Source: Planctomycetota bacterium (lineage in GTDB: Bacteria; Planctomycetota; Planctomycetia; Pirellulales; Lacipirellulaceae). From it: DNA of 64,000 nucleotides. A program made the translations under genes and the position numbers. Where the stretch lies: positions 1 to 64,000 of the forward strand of contig JABDGM010000006.1 of assembly GCA_013286045.1 (NCBI GenBank), in the 5' to 3' direction. This document shows, piece after piece, positions 50,794-59,575 of the stretch; the stretch's first letter is position 1, and each line of letters begins with the position of its first letter. The notes beneath the pieces were generated by a model. That model was not told the origin of the DNA. It searched no databases and saw only the letters and a program-made list of their open reading frames with translations.

Positions 50794-52053
50794 CTACTCA
50801 TTGTAGTGATGCCGCTCTACGTATTCCGTCAAGAAGTGACGAGAAATCAGCCGGTCCACATCGAATACGTGGGCCAGCAGCGCCGCCCGAATCCACATCC
50901 CGTTGCGAGCCTGCCGAAAGTACATCGCCCGCGGATCGTTATCAATTTCCGGCGGAATCTCTCCAAAATGCTGATCGCGCGGAAACGGATGAAGAATAGG
51001 AGCATACTCCTTCATCCGGCTCACCAGCTCGGGCGTCAAACAATACTTCGAAAAGTCGATCGTCGCCAACGAGTCTGTGTCCGCAGCGTTGTTATGCTCT
51101 TTCTGGATGCGCGTCATGTAAAGCGCATCGAGCTGTTCGATGACCGGCCGACCGTCGAGCGAATCCTCGAACGAATCCATCTCATAAAACCGCACATTGC
51201 GATCGACTAGCCGCTCACGCATGTCTTCTCGCATCGCGAGCGTGGGATGATCCGGCCCGACAAACACCAGCCGTACGTCTTCATACAACGCCAAGAGCAT
51301 CGCTAGCGAACGCACCGTCCGCCCGCGGCCGATGTCTCCGCAGAAACCAATCGTTTTGTGCGCAAGCCCTTTCGTAAGCCCGTCGTAGCCTTTCCGCTCG
51401 CGCAGTTCGTCGAGCTTGTTCGAACTCGGCGAATCCTTGGGATTCGCAAACTGAAACGACCGCTGCAGCGTGTAGATATCGAGCAGCGCCTGCGTCGGAT
51501 GCTCGTCCGCGCCCGAGCCCGCATTAACAATCGGCACGCTCCGACTCCCCGACGAATCCAAGTCGTTCATCAGGTAAGCGCATGACTCCGCCAATCGCGC
51601 GATCGGACTCCGCATGATCACGACGTCAAAATAGCTGCTGAACATGCGGATCGAATCGAACCGCGTTTCGCCTTTCGTCTCGCTTGAAGTGCTCGGATCT
51701 CGCACCTCGTTGCATGACATCCCCAACACCTGGCACGCCGCCATGAACGATAGAAAGGTTCGCGTCGAAGGCTGCGTGAAATACAGCATCGCCCGCTTAT
51801 GCGGCAGCAGATTAATGAGAAAATCCTGCCCCGCGCGGCTCTTCGACATTAGCCGGATCATATCCGCTATGCCGGCCAACTCCTCCAAAAACGGAACTGT
51901 GAACTGCCCGGAAAAGATAGCATGACGAATTCGCCCGTCACGCTCGAGCTCCGGAGTTTTCATCCGGATCGGCCGCTGCAAACGCGAATCATACAGGAGC
52001 AGGTCGCGTTCGTCCTGGGTCTTCGGACGCTTCATAGTGGAGGCGGTAGACAT
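50794..52053 (-). CDS. pyrB: Aspartate carbamoyltransferase
   Basis: YFTQPSTRTFLSFMAACQVLGM; PSTSSETKGET; NAGSGADEHPTQALLDIYTL; ALYMTRIQKEHN; start taken at MSTASTMKRPK (52053). Confidence 0.88.
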   Translation of the reverse strand: MSTASTMKRPKTQDERDLLLYDSRLQRPIRMKTPELERDGRIRHAIFSGQFTVPFLEELAGIADMIRLMSKSRAGQDFLINLLPHKRAMLYFTQPSTRTFLSFMAACQVLGMSCNEVRDPSTSSETKGETRFDSIRMFSSYFDVVIMRSPIARLAESCAYLMNDLDSSGSRSVPIVNAGSGADEHPTQALLDIYTLQRSFQFANPKDSPSSNKLDELRERKGYDGLTKGLAHKTIGFCGDIGRGRTVRSLAMLLALYEDVRLVFVGPDHPTLAMREDMRERLVDRNVRFYEMDSFEDSLDGRPVIEQLDALYMTRIQKEHNNAADTDSLATIDFSKYCLTPELVSRMKEYAPILHPFPRDQHFGEIPPEIDNDPRAMYFRQARNGMWIRAALLAHVFDVDRLISRHFLTEYVERHHYNE

Positions 52054-52132
52054 ATTGCACGAATCCTTGCGTGCTTGATCGAATCTTCCTCCGTTATCCC
52101 ACACCCTGCAATCGCCGGTCAAGAACCGTATC

Positions 52133-52217
52133 AGCTCTTAGCGGTTAGCCATTAGCTTTTAGCCAAATCATACGACCTCTTCACTGGCTAACGGCTAATA
52201 GCTAACGGCTAACAGCT
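52133..52217. repeat. Inverted pair of four-copy heptamer arrays (NTTAGCN)4, 33-nt arms, 19-nt loop
   Basis: Left arm AGCT CTTAGCG GTTAGCC ATTAGCT TTTAGCC A; reverse complement of right arm AGCT GTTAGCC GTTAGCT ATTAGCC GTTAGCC A; 28/33 identical. Confidence 0.85.
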
Positions 52218-52222
52218 TTTCT

Positions 52223-53860
52223 TCAATCCGCCACCCGCCACCGCACCTGAAACAACCGCATCATCATCAACACCAGCACCGTGTTGTAAACAATCGACCA
52301 CCCAATATACCCAAAAAACACGCGCAGATCCGAATTCACCACCGGAGGAGTCGCCGATGGACGCGTCTCATCTTCCACATTAAGCGGCAACGAAAACGCC
52401 GCCGAAAACGGGCTCACCACGCCCACCTTGCTCGCCACCTCTGCTTGCGACGTCCCCTGATAAAACGTCTGCGCGAAATACTTCACCGCCACCGGCGCCA
52501 TGAACATCACGACGATAATCATGTACGTCGAAATCAAACTCGTCGCCGTCTTTTGAAAGACCGACGAGCAGAATAGCGCCGTCGTCGCCGTCGTCGCGCA
52601 CGACAACCCGACAATCAAAATGTAACCCGCCATCGTCGGCAGATTATGCCAAAACGGCAACGGCATGATGCACGCCAAAATCACCGGCCACAGCAAGAAC
52701 GACGTTAGCACGCTCGACACACGCAGACCCGAGAGCAACTTCCCCCAAAGCATTTGCCACGGCGTGACCAGCGTCACCAGCAGCAAATCAAGCGTCTGCC
52801 GCTCGCGCTCGCTCGTCACACTCCCCGCCGAAAACACCGGCCCCACCAACACATTGAACAGAATCACATACGAAATGTACCAGGCCGCATACGCCGGCCA
52901 GATATACAAGCACCCCGCCATCACAAACAGCGCGAGCAACATGCTGATCTGGATCACCAGGCGCAGCATGAGCGTCCCCTGGCTGAAAATCTCGCTCCGC
53001 ATCTCCTTGTCGTAGATCGGATTGACGCCCTCCTCCATGAACGACGTCCGCTTCGGAGGCGCAAACAGCTTATCTGGAAACTCATCGCGCTTGATGTATA
53101 GCCCGACCGCCTCGCGCGCCTCAGTCTCTAAATCGACGACCTCCTTGCCCTCACTCCCCAGATCCTTCGGATAAAGCAGCTTCTTGCACGCGTTCTGCCA
53201 CATGAGTGCCGAAAGAGAAATGCAGGCCACCGGCACAACGGTCAGCACCACAAGTAGCCGCATCCCGCCCAACTGCTCCATCTGCTGCCAAATCAGCACG
53301 CAAATTACCGCCAGCGGCAATATCATCAGGTACGAAACTACCAGCGAAGCGCTCGTCCGGCTGAAATAACTACTCGCCCACAAACTGATCATGCCGAACA
53401 GCGCGACCGTCGAAATCATGCCGAAGTAAGCAACAAAAACTTCATATAGCGACACGCCCCCGAGCGGCAAACATAGCATCACGATCGGCAGCGAGCAGAT
53501 CATGAGGATGCCGAGATGCGTAAGCGCCGCGAACAACTTGCCGAGCACAATCGCCCCTGGCCTTAGCGGAGTCGCGAGCAACATCTCGTAACTCATCCGC
53601 TCCTTTTCACCGGTGATAGCGCCCGCAGCAAAGCTCGGAGCCATCAGCGACGCCAGCATGTATTGCCCAAAGAAGAACAGCCCGACTAACCGTTTTGCCG
53701 CCTCCGGCTGAGCCAAATCCAATCGCTGCTGCTGCGGCCAAGCCAACCAGACCACTAATCCCAGCAGCGCAACGTAGGCAAACAAAAGAACAAACGCCCG
53801 CGTCATCCGCAGGTTCGTAAGAAGCTCGCGTTGAAGAACAGGATTTTCGCGAATGTACAT
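52223..53860 (-). CDS. ABC-2 type transporter permease (two permease-like halves)
   Basis: MYIRENPVLQRELLTNLRMTRAFVLLFAYVALLGLVVW; GAITGEKERMSYEMLLATPLRPGAIVLGKL and GSVTSERERQTLDLLLVTLVTPWQMLWGKLLSG. Confidence 0.87.
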   Translation of the reverse strand: MYIRENPVLQRELLTNLRMTRAFVLLFAYVALLGLVVWLAWPQQQRLDLAQPEAAKRLVGLFFFGQYMLASLMAPSFAAGAITGEKERMSYEMLLATPLRPGAIVLGKLFAALTHLGILMICSLPIVMLCLPLGGVSLYEVFVAYFGMISTVALFGMISLWASSYFSRTSASLVVSYLMILPLAVICVLIWQQMEQLGGMRLLVVLTVVPVACISLSALMWQNACKKLLYPKDLGSEGKEVVDLETEAREAVGLYIKRDEFPDKLFAPPKRTSFMEEGVNPIYDKEMRSEIFSQGTLMLRLVIQISMLLALFVMAGCLYIWPAYAAWYISYVILFNVLVGPVFSAGSVTSERERQTLDLLLVTLVTPWQMLWGKLLSGLRVSSVLTSFLLWPVILACIMPLPFWHNLPTMAGYILIVGLSCATTATTALFCSSVFQKTATSLISTYMIIVVMFMAPVAVKYFAQTFYQGTSQAEVASKVGVVSPFSAAFSLPLNVEDETRPSATPPVVNSDLRVFFGYIGWSIVYNTVLVLMMMRLFQVRWRVAD

Positions 53861-53892
53861 CGCAGTTGATACTCTGTACTCTGTACTCCGTC

Positions 53893-55108
53893 CTAGTACT
53901 TACGCGGTCGCACCTGCCCTAATACTCTCCCTGGCAACCCTTGCAGTCGCAAGAAGCCTTCGGCATCCGTCTGATCGTAACTCCCACCGCCTTCCATGCT
54001 TGCCGTTGCCGCATCGTACAGGCTATTCGGACTCGTCCGTCCACGCACTAACACGTTGCCCTTGTAGAAACCAAGCGTTACGTCACCGTTCACCGCCTGC
54101 TGTATCTCGCGCGAGAACGCCATGAGCGCATCCATCTTCGGGATATACCAGAACCCGTAATAAACCATCTCGGCAACTTCCGGCGAAAGCCGATCGCGCA
54201 AATGCACCGTATCCCGATCAAGCGTGAGCTGCTCGATCGCCAAATGGGCCGCATAGAGCGCCGTCATGCCCGGCGCTTCATAAACGCCGCGGCTCTTCAT
54301 CCCCACAAATCGATTCTCAACAATATCAATTCGCCCCACGCCGTTCCGTCCCGCGATCTTATTCATCTCCTCGACCATCGCGAGCGCGCCTAACCGCTTG
54401 CCGTTCAGCTCGACCGGCACACCCTTCTCAAACTTAACCTTCACCTCCTCGACCTTGTCGGGTGCCTCCTGCGGCGATACCGTCATCCCGAAATCAATGA
54501 TCGAAACGCCATCCACCGCCGGGTCTTCCAAATCCCCAGCCTCATAACTAATGTGCAAACAATTCTCATCCGAGCTATAAGGCTTCGAAATCGACGCCTT
54601 CACAGGAATTTTCTTCGCGGCACAAAAGTCGATCATCTCCTTCCGCCCGGGAAACGTGTCGCGATACTTCTTAATTCGCCACGGCGCTACGACTTTAATC
54701 CCCGGATCCAGCGCTTCGGCCGCCAATTGAAACCGGCACTGATCGTTCCCCTTCCCCGTGGCCCCATGGGCAAACGCCTTCGCCCCCACCTCACGAGCCA
54801 CTTGCAAACACGCTTTCGAAATCAGCGGCCGGGCGATCGACGTCCCCAACAAATAAATCCCCTCATACTTCGCCTGCCACTGCAGCACGGGGGAACGCAA
54901 AGTCGCGGCACAGCTCCTCCCGGGCATCCACAATCCGCGCCGACTTCGCCCCGCAATCGTGCGCCTTCTTCAGAATCGCTTCGCGGTCCTCGCACGGCTG
55001 CCCCAGGTCGACGTATGCACAATGCACCTCGTACCCTTCATCCTGCAACCACCCCAAAATGACCGAAGTATCAAGACCACCAGAATACGCAAGAACACAA
55101 GAAGTCAT
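53893..55108 (-). CDS. argG: Argininosuccinate synthase, split into two ORFs by a +1 insertion in a 5-G run (54889-54893)
   Basis: N part [37 protein letters not shown]...[10 protein letters not shown] part in the next frame [54 protein letters not shown]; removing one base joins them as [15 protein letters not shown]. Confidence 0.93.
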
Positions 55109-55273
55109 AGAAGGATTAAGAATTCGGAAAAAAGGAAGTTATCGACAATGCCATCTCGCGCCGGCAAAAACCCAACACGAATGCAGCAGCATCGCTTGCG
55201 GCTTAGCTCAACGCAAGACTTTTGAGACACACCCCGCCCATTGTGGTTCGCTGCGACCGCCGAGGCAAGCGCA

Positions 55274-56501
55274 TCACTTCGCCGCAGGCTCGCGTTCATC
55301 CGCCGCCGTCTCTGCAGGCAACTCCGCCGCCCGAATCTTGCGAAACAAAAAGTCTGTCGTCTTATCATGCCCTTGCAGCGCGATCGCCCCGCCCGCATCG
55401 CGCCGCCCCTCCCTCGCATTCTCCATCTCCGGCCGCGTATCCGTCCAATCGCTCACCTGATACCCATTCACCCACACCGCCATGTGCGGCCCATCAGCCA
55501 CGATCGTCTTCGTAAACCACTCATGATCATTCGGCACCACATGCCTCGCCGGCTGCCGACGATAAATTGCCCCCGTCCCAGCATCCTTGGGCTTCGTCCG
55601 ATCGCCATCCTTAAACCCATTCTGAATCTGACTCTCATACCCAGCGCACCACCCTTCCCGCAGCGTGCGAAAGAAAACGCCAGAGTTCAGTCCATCGCCA
55701 TTCGACTTGCAATCAATCTGCAGAACGAAATTCGTAAAATCCGCGGCGGTATCAATCTGCCCCGCCCCGTTCGACATGTGCAATTCGCCATTCTCGGTTA
55801 CTTCGAATTTGCTTTTTCAGCGCGCGATCGATACTCCAACCCTTCAAGTCCTTGCCATTGAACAGCGACTTGAGCAACAGCGGCTTGAGTCGCAGATTTC
55901 GGAACGCAACCTTTCCTTCACGCGATTGCAGGCCAATGTGGCCTATTGCAGTTGGTTTCTCGTCCTTGTATTCGACGACCGCCTTTCCATCAAGCTGCAC
56001 CCAAATTGCGGCCTTCTCGACTCGCACGTCGAAACTGTGCCACTGGCCGCCTGCCGGAAAATCCGCGGACGAAATCGATGCCTTTTGACGACCCACAATA
56101 CTTCCGGTCGGAAACGGATTCTCCTCCGGCGCGATATTCACCTCGTAACAATCCTTCGCGGGATCGGTCGGCTTCAGCGGCGTTCGCAAGAACACGCCGC
56201 TATTCGTTTTGGGGTCCGCCTTGAACTCAGTATGTAGCTGAAAATTCGCCCAGCGAGTGGTCGTCATTAACCAACCGTCCTTCACGCCGTCCGTGCGAAT
56301 ATCACCATCGGCAATCTCCCACTTCGCGTCGCCACTCGGCTGCCAACCGAACTTCGTCTCGCCATCGAACAGGGAGATCCATCCGTCGTCAAGCAACGCC
56401 TGCTGCAAGAGCTTCGGCTCACCCGCCAACGCGCTGCACGCTACTATCAAACAGACTATTAATGCTACGCAATTCTTAAGTAACTTCCGCATTGCATACA
56501 T
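55274..56501 (-). CDS. Tandem DUF1080 (3-keto-disaccharide hydrolase-like) protein, frameshifted at a 5-T run (55813-55817)
   Basis: First domain DGWISLFDGETKFGWQPSGDAKWEIADGDIRTD; second SLFNGKDLKGWSIDRALK | SKFEVTENGELHMSNGAGQIDTAADFTNFVLQID after removing one base. Confidence 0.85.
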
Positions 56502-56635
56502 ATTTAATCAACCACGGAGGCACACAGGGCACGAAGAGGAATTGTCTAACAAAGATTTTCAATTTGTAAACCGCGCGGCCACTGATTAGGAAGTGGAGGA
56601 TTTTAAATTCCTCGTTTTGAACGAGCCACCGTGGT

Positions 56636-57082
56636 TTATTCCTCGATTTCCAACCTCACTTCGCCCACCAATCCCCCAACACACTCCGGCACATCATGCT
56701 CTACCAAGATCTCTAAGCGCTCGTCCCCCCCCAACAAATCTGTAACGTCCACACGCATCGGCGCACGATCCATCCGCACTTCGCCCACTTGCTTGCCATT
56801 TAGCTCTACCGCCCCACGCGACCGCGGCGCTTCCACCACGAGAAACACGCGCTCCCCCAATTCGAGTCCCGTCGGCTTATGAAATGCCCGGGTATAGCGG
56901 ACACGGCCAAGAAAATCGCCGCCCAGAATCGCCGACCAGTCCGCCGGCATGTTCACCCGGAATCCCGCCGCAAGCTCCTCAGCCGACTCCAGAATCGTCC
57001 CGTCGCCTTGAGGCACGAACCGCGCCAGCGGTTCGACATGCCACGGCCCGCGTAGTCGAATCACGTGCATGCGCGGTAGCAA
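56636..57082 (-). CDS. Small protein resembling a GH2-type sugar-binding/jelly-roll domain
   Basis: LGRVRYTRAFHKPTGLELGERVFLVVEAPRSRGAVELNGKQVGEV...DVTDLL resembles the N-terminal domain of GH2 beta-glycosidases. Confidence 0.5.
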   Translation of the reverse strand: MLPRMHVIRLRGPWHVEPLARFVPQGDGTILESAEELAAGFRVNMPADWSAILGGDFLGRVRYTRAFHKPTGLELGERVFLVVEAPRSRGAVELNGKQVGEVRMDRAPMRVDVTDLLGGDERLEILVEHDVPECVGGLVGEVRLEIEE

Positions 57083-57150
57083 TTGCGGGAACGCGAGTGA
57101 AGAATCTGCTCCATCGAACCAACCCTAAGCCCCTAGCCCCCGGTCCCACA

Positions 57151-59472
57151 TTACTCCGGCATAAAGTGCTGATTCACACGCACCTGTCGAATCGCTCGGC
57201 TATCGCGCTCGTAAGCACGGATCACGACTTGCACGCCTCGCAGCGGCTTGTCGTACGGCGGCGCGGTTTCGCGCTCGCCCGCATCATCTGGGCCGAAACG
57301 TCTGTCCCGATCAATCTTCTGGGTCACAGGATTATAATAACTCCCGGTGTCCTCTAGCCCATTCGTTCCGGCATCGACGACTGAGTTCGCGACCACCCAC
57401 GCACCAGAAGAAAGCGCGAATTGGTTTTCTATAATACCGTTGTTTTCATAATGAAAAGACCAGGTATCGTACACCGCAAACCCTGGCGCGAGCGGCGTAC
57501 CGTACACGTCGGTAATTGCCCGCGGCGTAAAAAACCAGGGGTCCGCCGATGCCTGGTAACCGCTCGCATACGCCGGAAGAGGAAAAAAGCCATTGCCCCC
57601 TGGCGGCGTGTTGATCGTAAACCACGGGTCGTACCCGTACCCCAAATCTACATATGCGCCTTGACCGACGTATGGGTACGTCGTGGTCTTCGTTCCGATT
57701 TGGCCGGCTGGTGATCCCATATTATCTGAGTGGAAATACGCCCCATTCGCTCCGTTCGGCGCCTGCCCCCGCCACCCCGGGTCGCTCGGCGTCAGCACCA
57801 CATCATAGCCCTGCAACGTATCACTCGGGTTCTTCCACGTCGCAAATAGCGGGGCCCCCGGATCGAATACTCGCAAATCGAACGCCAACACGTCGGACAG
57901 CATCACGTCTTGGCCCCGTCGAGTCCCCCATAGCGGCACAGGCCCATGAAGCACCTGCACAACCTGTCCATCATCGTTTAGCATCGCCTGCGCCGTCGCC
58001 GGAACGCCTCCCTTAGGCAATTGGTTCACGTAAACAAACGGCCGAACCTTGTAGATACTCGCGCCCGCCGCGTAACTGACTGGATCGACCGAGTAGCTCA
58101 AAATGCAACTCTGGAAAACATTCGCCTTTGCGGTCGGTTGAGGGCTCGGCGGGGTCTGTATATCAGGATCGGGCATGAACGTCAGCGCTGGCGCGCCCGT
58201 GTATCCGCTGCCCCACGACTCGAGCGCAAACGGATATCGCCGTCCGCTGGTCGTAACACCCGGCCCCGTCACACCGCCCGTGGAAGGCAATGTGCCAGAA
58301 AGCCAATATCCGTAATGCCCAAATCGATTTTCACGCTTCGTCAAATCTCCCAGCGTGTTCGCCATGATTTTCCACTGCTGCACGCCATAATCCCATTCCA
58401 AACGGCATGAAATGTCATAGCGGTCTTGAAATGAAATCAAAGCCGCGATCGCTCGATCGACATCCGTCTGCTTGAAATTGCCCGCCGGCAATAACCGCAA
58501 CAGCCCCGGAACCGGCTTGAACTTCGGCCCGCTCCCCTCCTGGACCATGCCGTCATTATCGCCGTCCAGCGCCTTATAGGGATTCAACCACGGCGCTATC
58601 AGAAGCGTGCGACGATAGATCGTCCGCATCCCTGGCTCGCCGAAGAAATGATTCGCCGTCGGATCATCGGCTAATGTTGCGGTCGTATACCCAGGATTTT
58701 CGATCGCGAACCACACCACCTCCGCCAACGGCGATTCGACCGATTCGTAAGTCCATTGATCGTAAGAATTGGTTCCCTTAACTGGAATTGATGGCCCCGG
58801 TCCCACGAACGGCTTATGCTCATTCCGCACCGTCAGCATCAACACGTCGTCATAATCACCGAGGCCGGCGCCGTCGGTCGCCCATGTCGGATCCGCAAAC
58901 GGCGTCGTATTCGCGTCGCTCGAGGGAATCATCGACGTCGTATGATCGATTTCCGGGTCTAATGGCGATGGCGGCCAGTTCGGCGAGAGCGCCGTCGGGG
59001 CCTTCGACGTCGGAGTCGACGGATTCCCATCGATCAGCCTGCTCGCCTCCCCTTCGCGGCATGGCCCTTCGATAATCTCGATATAACCATGATTCGACTC
59101 CGGCCGCTGCCACGTCAGCCCCGGGCAAGTTGCCCCCTGCAAATCCTCCTGAAGCGTATTTCGAACCTGACGAATCTGCGCGTTGAGCTCCATCGTCGCC
59201 CGGCGATTCCGCACGCTGTTGCTCACGTTGGCGAACAATGTCACCACCGCCGCCATCATCACTAGCGTGATCGCCATCGCGACCAGCATCTCGATCAACG
59301 TGAAACCGGTCCGGCCCTCCGATGACCCCGGCAGCCCCCGGTCAATGATCCGCCGTCGCGGGCTCTGCCGGGGGTTCGCCTTGGACCGCAACGTTTCGCA
59401 GCGCAATAACCTGCAACAGAATCCGACGCTGGGCTGCGCAAGCGCCCGAGCCGTGTAGTTGCTTCGCGACAT
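57151..59472 (-). CDS. Large prepilin-type N-terminal methylation domain protein (PulG/GspJ-like)
   Basis: RTGFTLIEMLVAMAITLVMMAAVVTLFANVSNSVRNRRATMELNAQIRQVRNTLQEDLQGAT; ~770 aa; exact start uncertain. Confidence 0.75.
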   Translation of the reverse strand: MSRSNYTARALAQPSVGFCCRLLRCETLRSKANPRQSPRRRIIDRGLPGSSEGRTGFTLIEMLVAMAITLVMMAAVVTLFANVSNSVRNRRATMELNAQIRQVRNTLQEDLQGATCPGLTWQRPESNHGYIEIIEGPCREGEASRLIDGNPSTPTSKAPTALSPNWPPSPLDPEIDHTTSMIPSSDANTTPFADPTWATDGAGLGDYDDVLMLTVRNEHKPFVGPGPSIPVKGTNSYDQWTYESVESPLAEVVWFAIENPGYTTATLADDPTANHFFGEPGMRTIYRRTLLIAPWLNPYKALDGDNDGMVQEGSGPKFKPVPGLLRLLPAGNFKQTDVDRAIAALISFQDRYDISCRLEWDYGVQQWKIMANTLGDLTKRENRFGHYGYWLSGTLPSTGGVTGPGVTTSGRRYPFALESWGSGYTGAPALTFMPDPDIQTPPSPQPTAKANVFQSCILSYSVDPVSYAAGASIYKVRPFVYVNQLPKGGVPATAQAMLNDDGQVVQVLHGPVPLWGTRRGQDVMLSDVLAFDLRVFDPGAPLFATWKNPSDTLQGYDVVLTPSDPGWRGQAPNGANGAYFHSDNMGSPAGQIGTKTTTYPYVGQGAYVDLGYGYDPWFTINTPPGGNGFFPLPAYASGYQASADPWFFTPRAITDVYGTPLAPGFAVYDTWSFHYENNGIIENQFALSSGAWVVANSVVDAGTNGLEDTGSYYNPVTQKIDRDRRFGPDDAGERETAPPYDKPLRGVQVVIRAYERDSRAIRQVRVNQHFMPE
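59326..59376. repeat. Inverted repeat and 16-nt core (GGCTCTGCCGGGGGTT, 59361-59376) shared with the dnaE2 element
   Basis: CCCCGGCAG (59326-59334) / CTGCCGGGG (59365-59373); core identical to 33068-33083. Confidence 0.5.
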
Positions 59473-59575
59473 AGAAAAGTCCTCTCGCCGATTGCGCGGC
59501 CCCCGCCGCGGCCCTGTTCCACTACCATTATGGCCCGAGGCCGCGCACCAGTCGAGAGATTTAACTGCGCCGCGA

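Noticed and set aside
50164-50999. 178- and 220-aa + strand ORFs at 50.2-51.0 kb
   Set aside because: Opposite a plausible signal-peptide protein (50248-50628) and pyrB; Arg/Ser/Pro-rich shadow translations.
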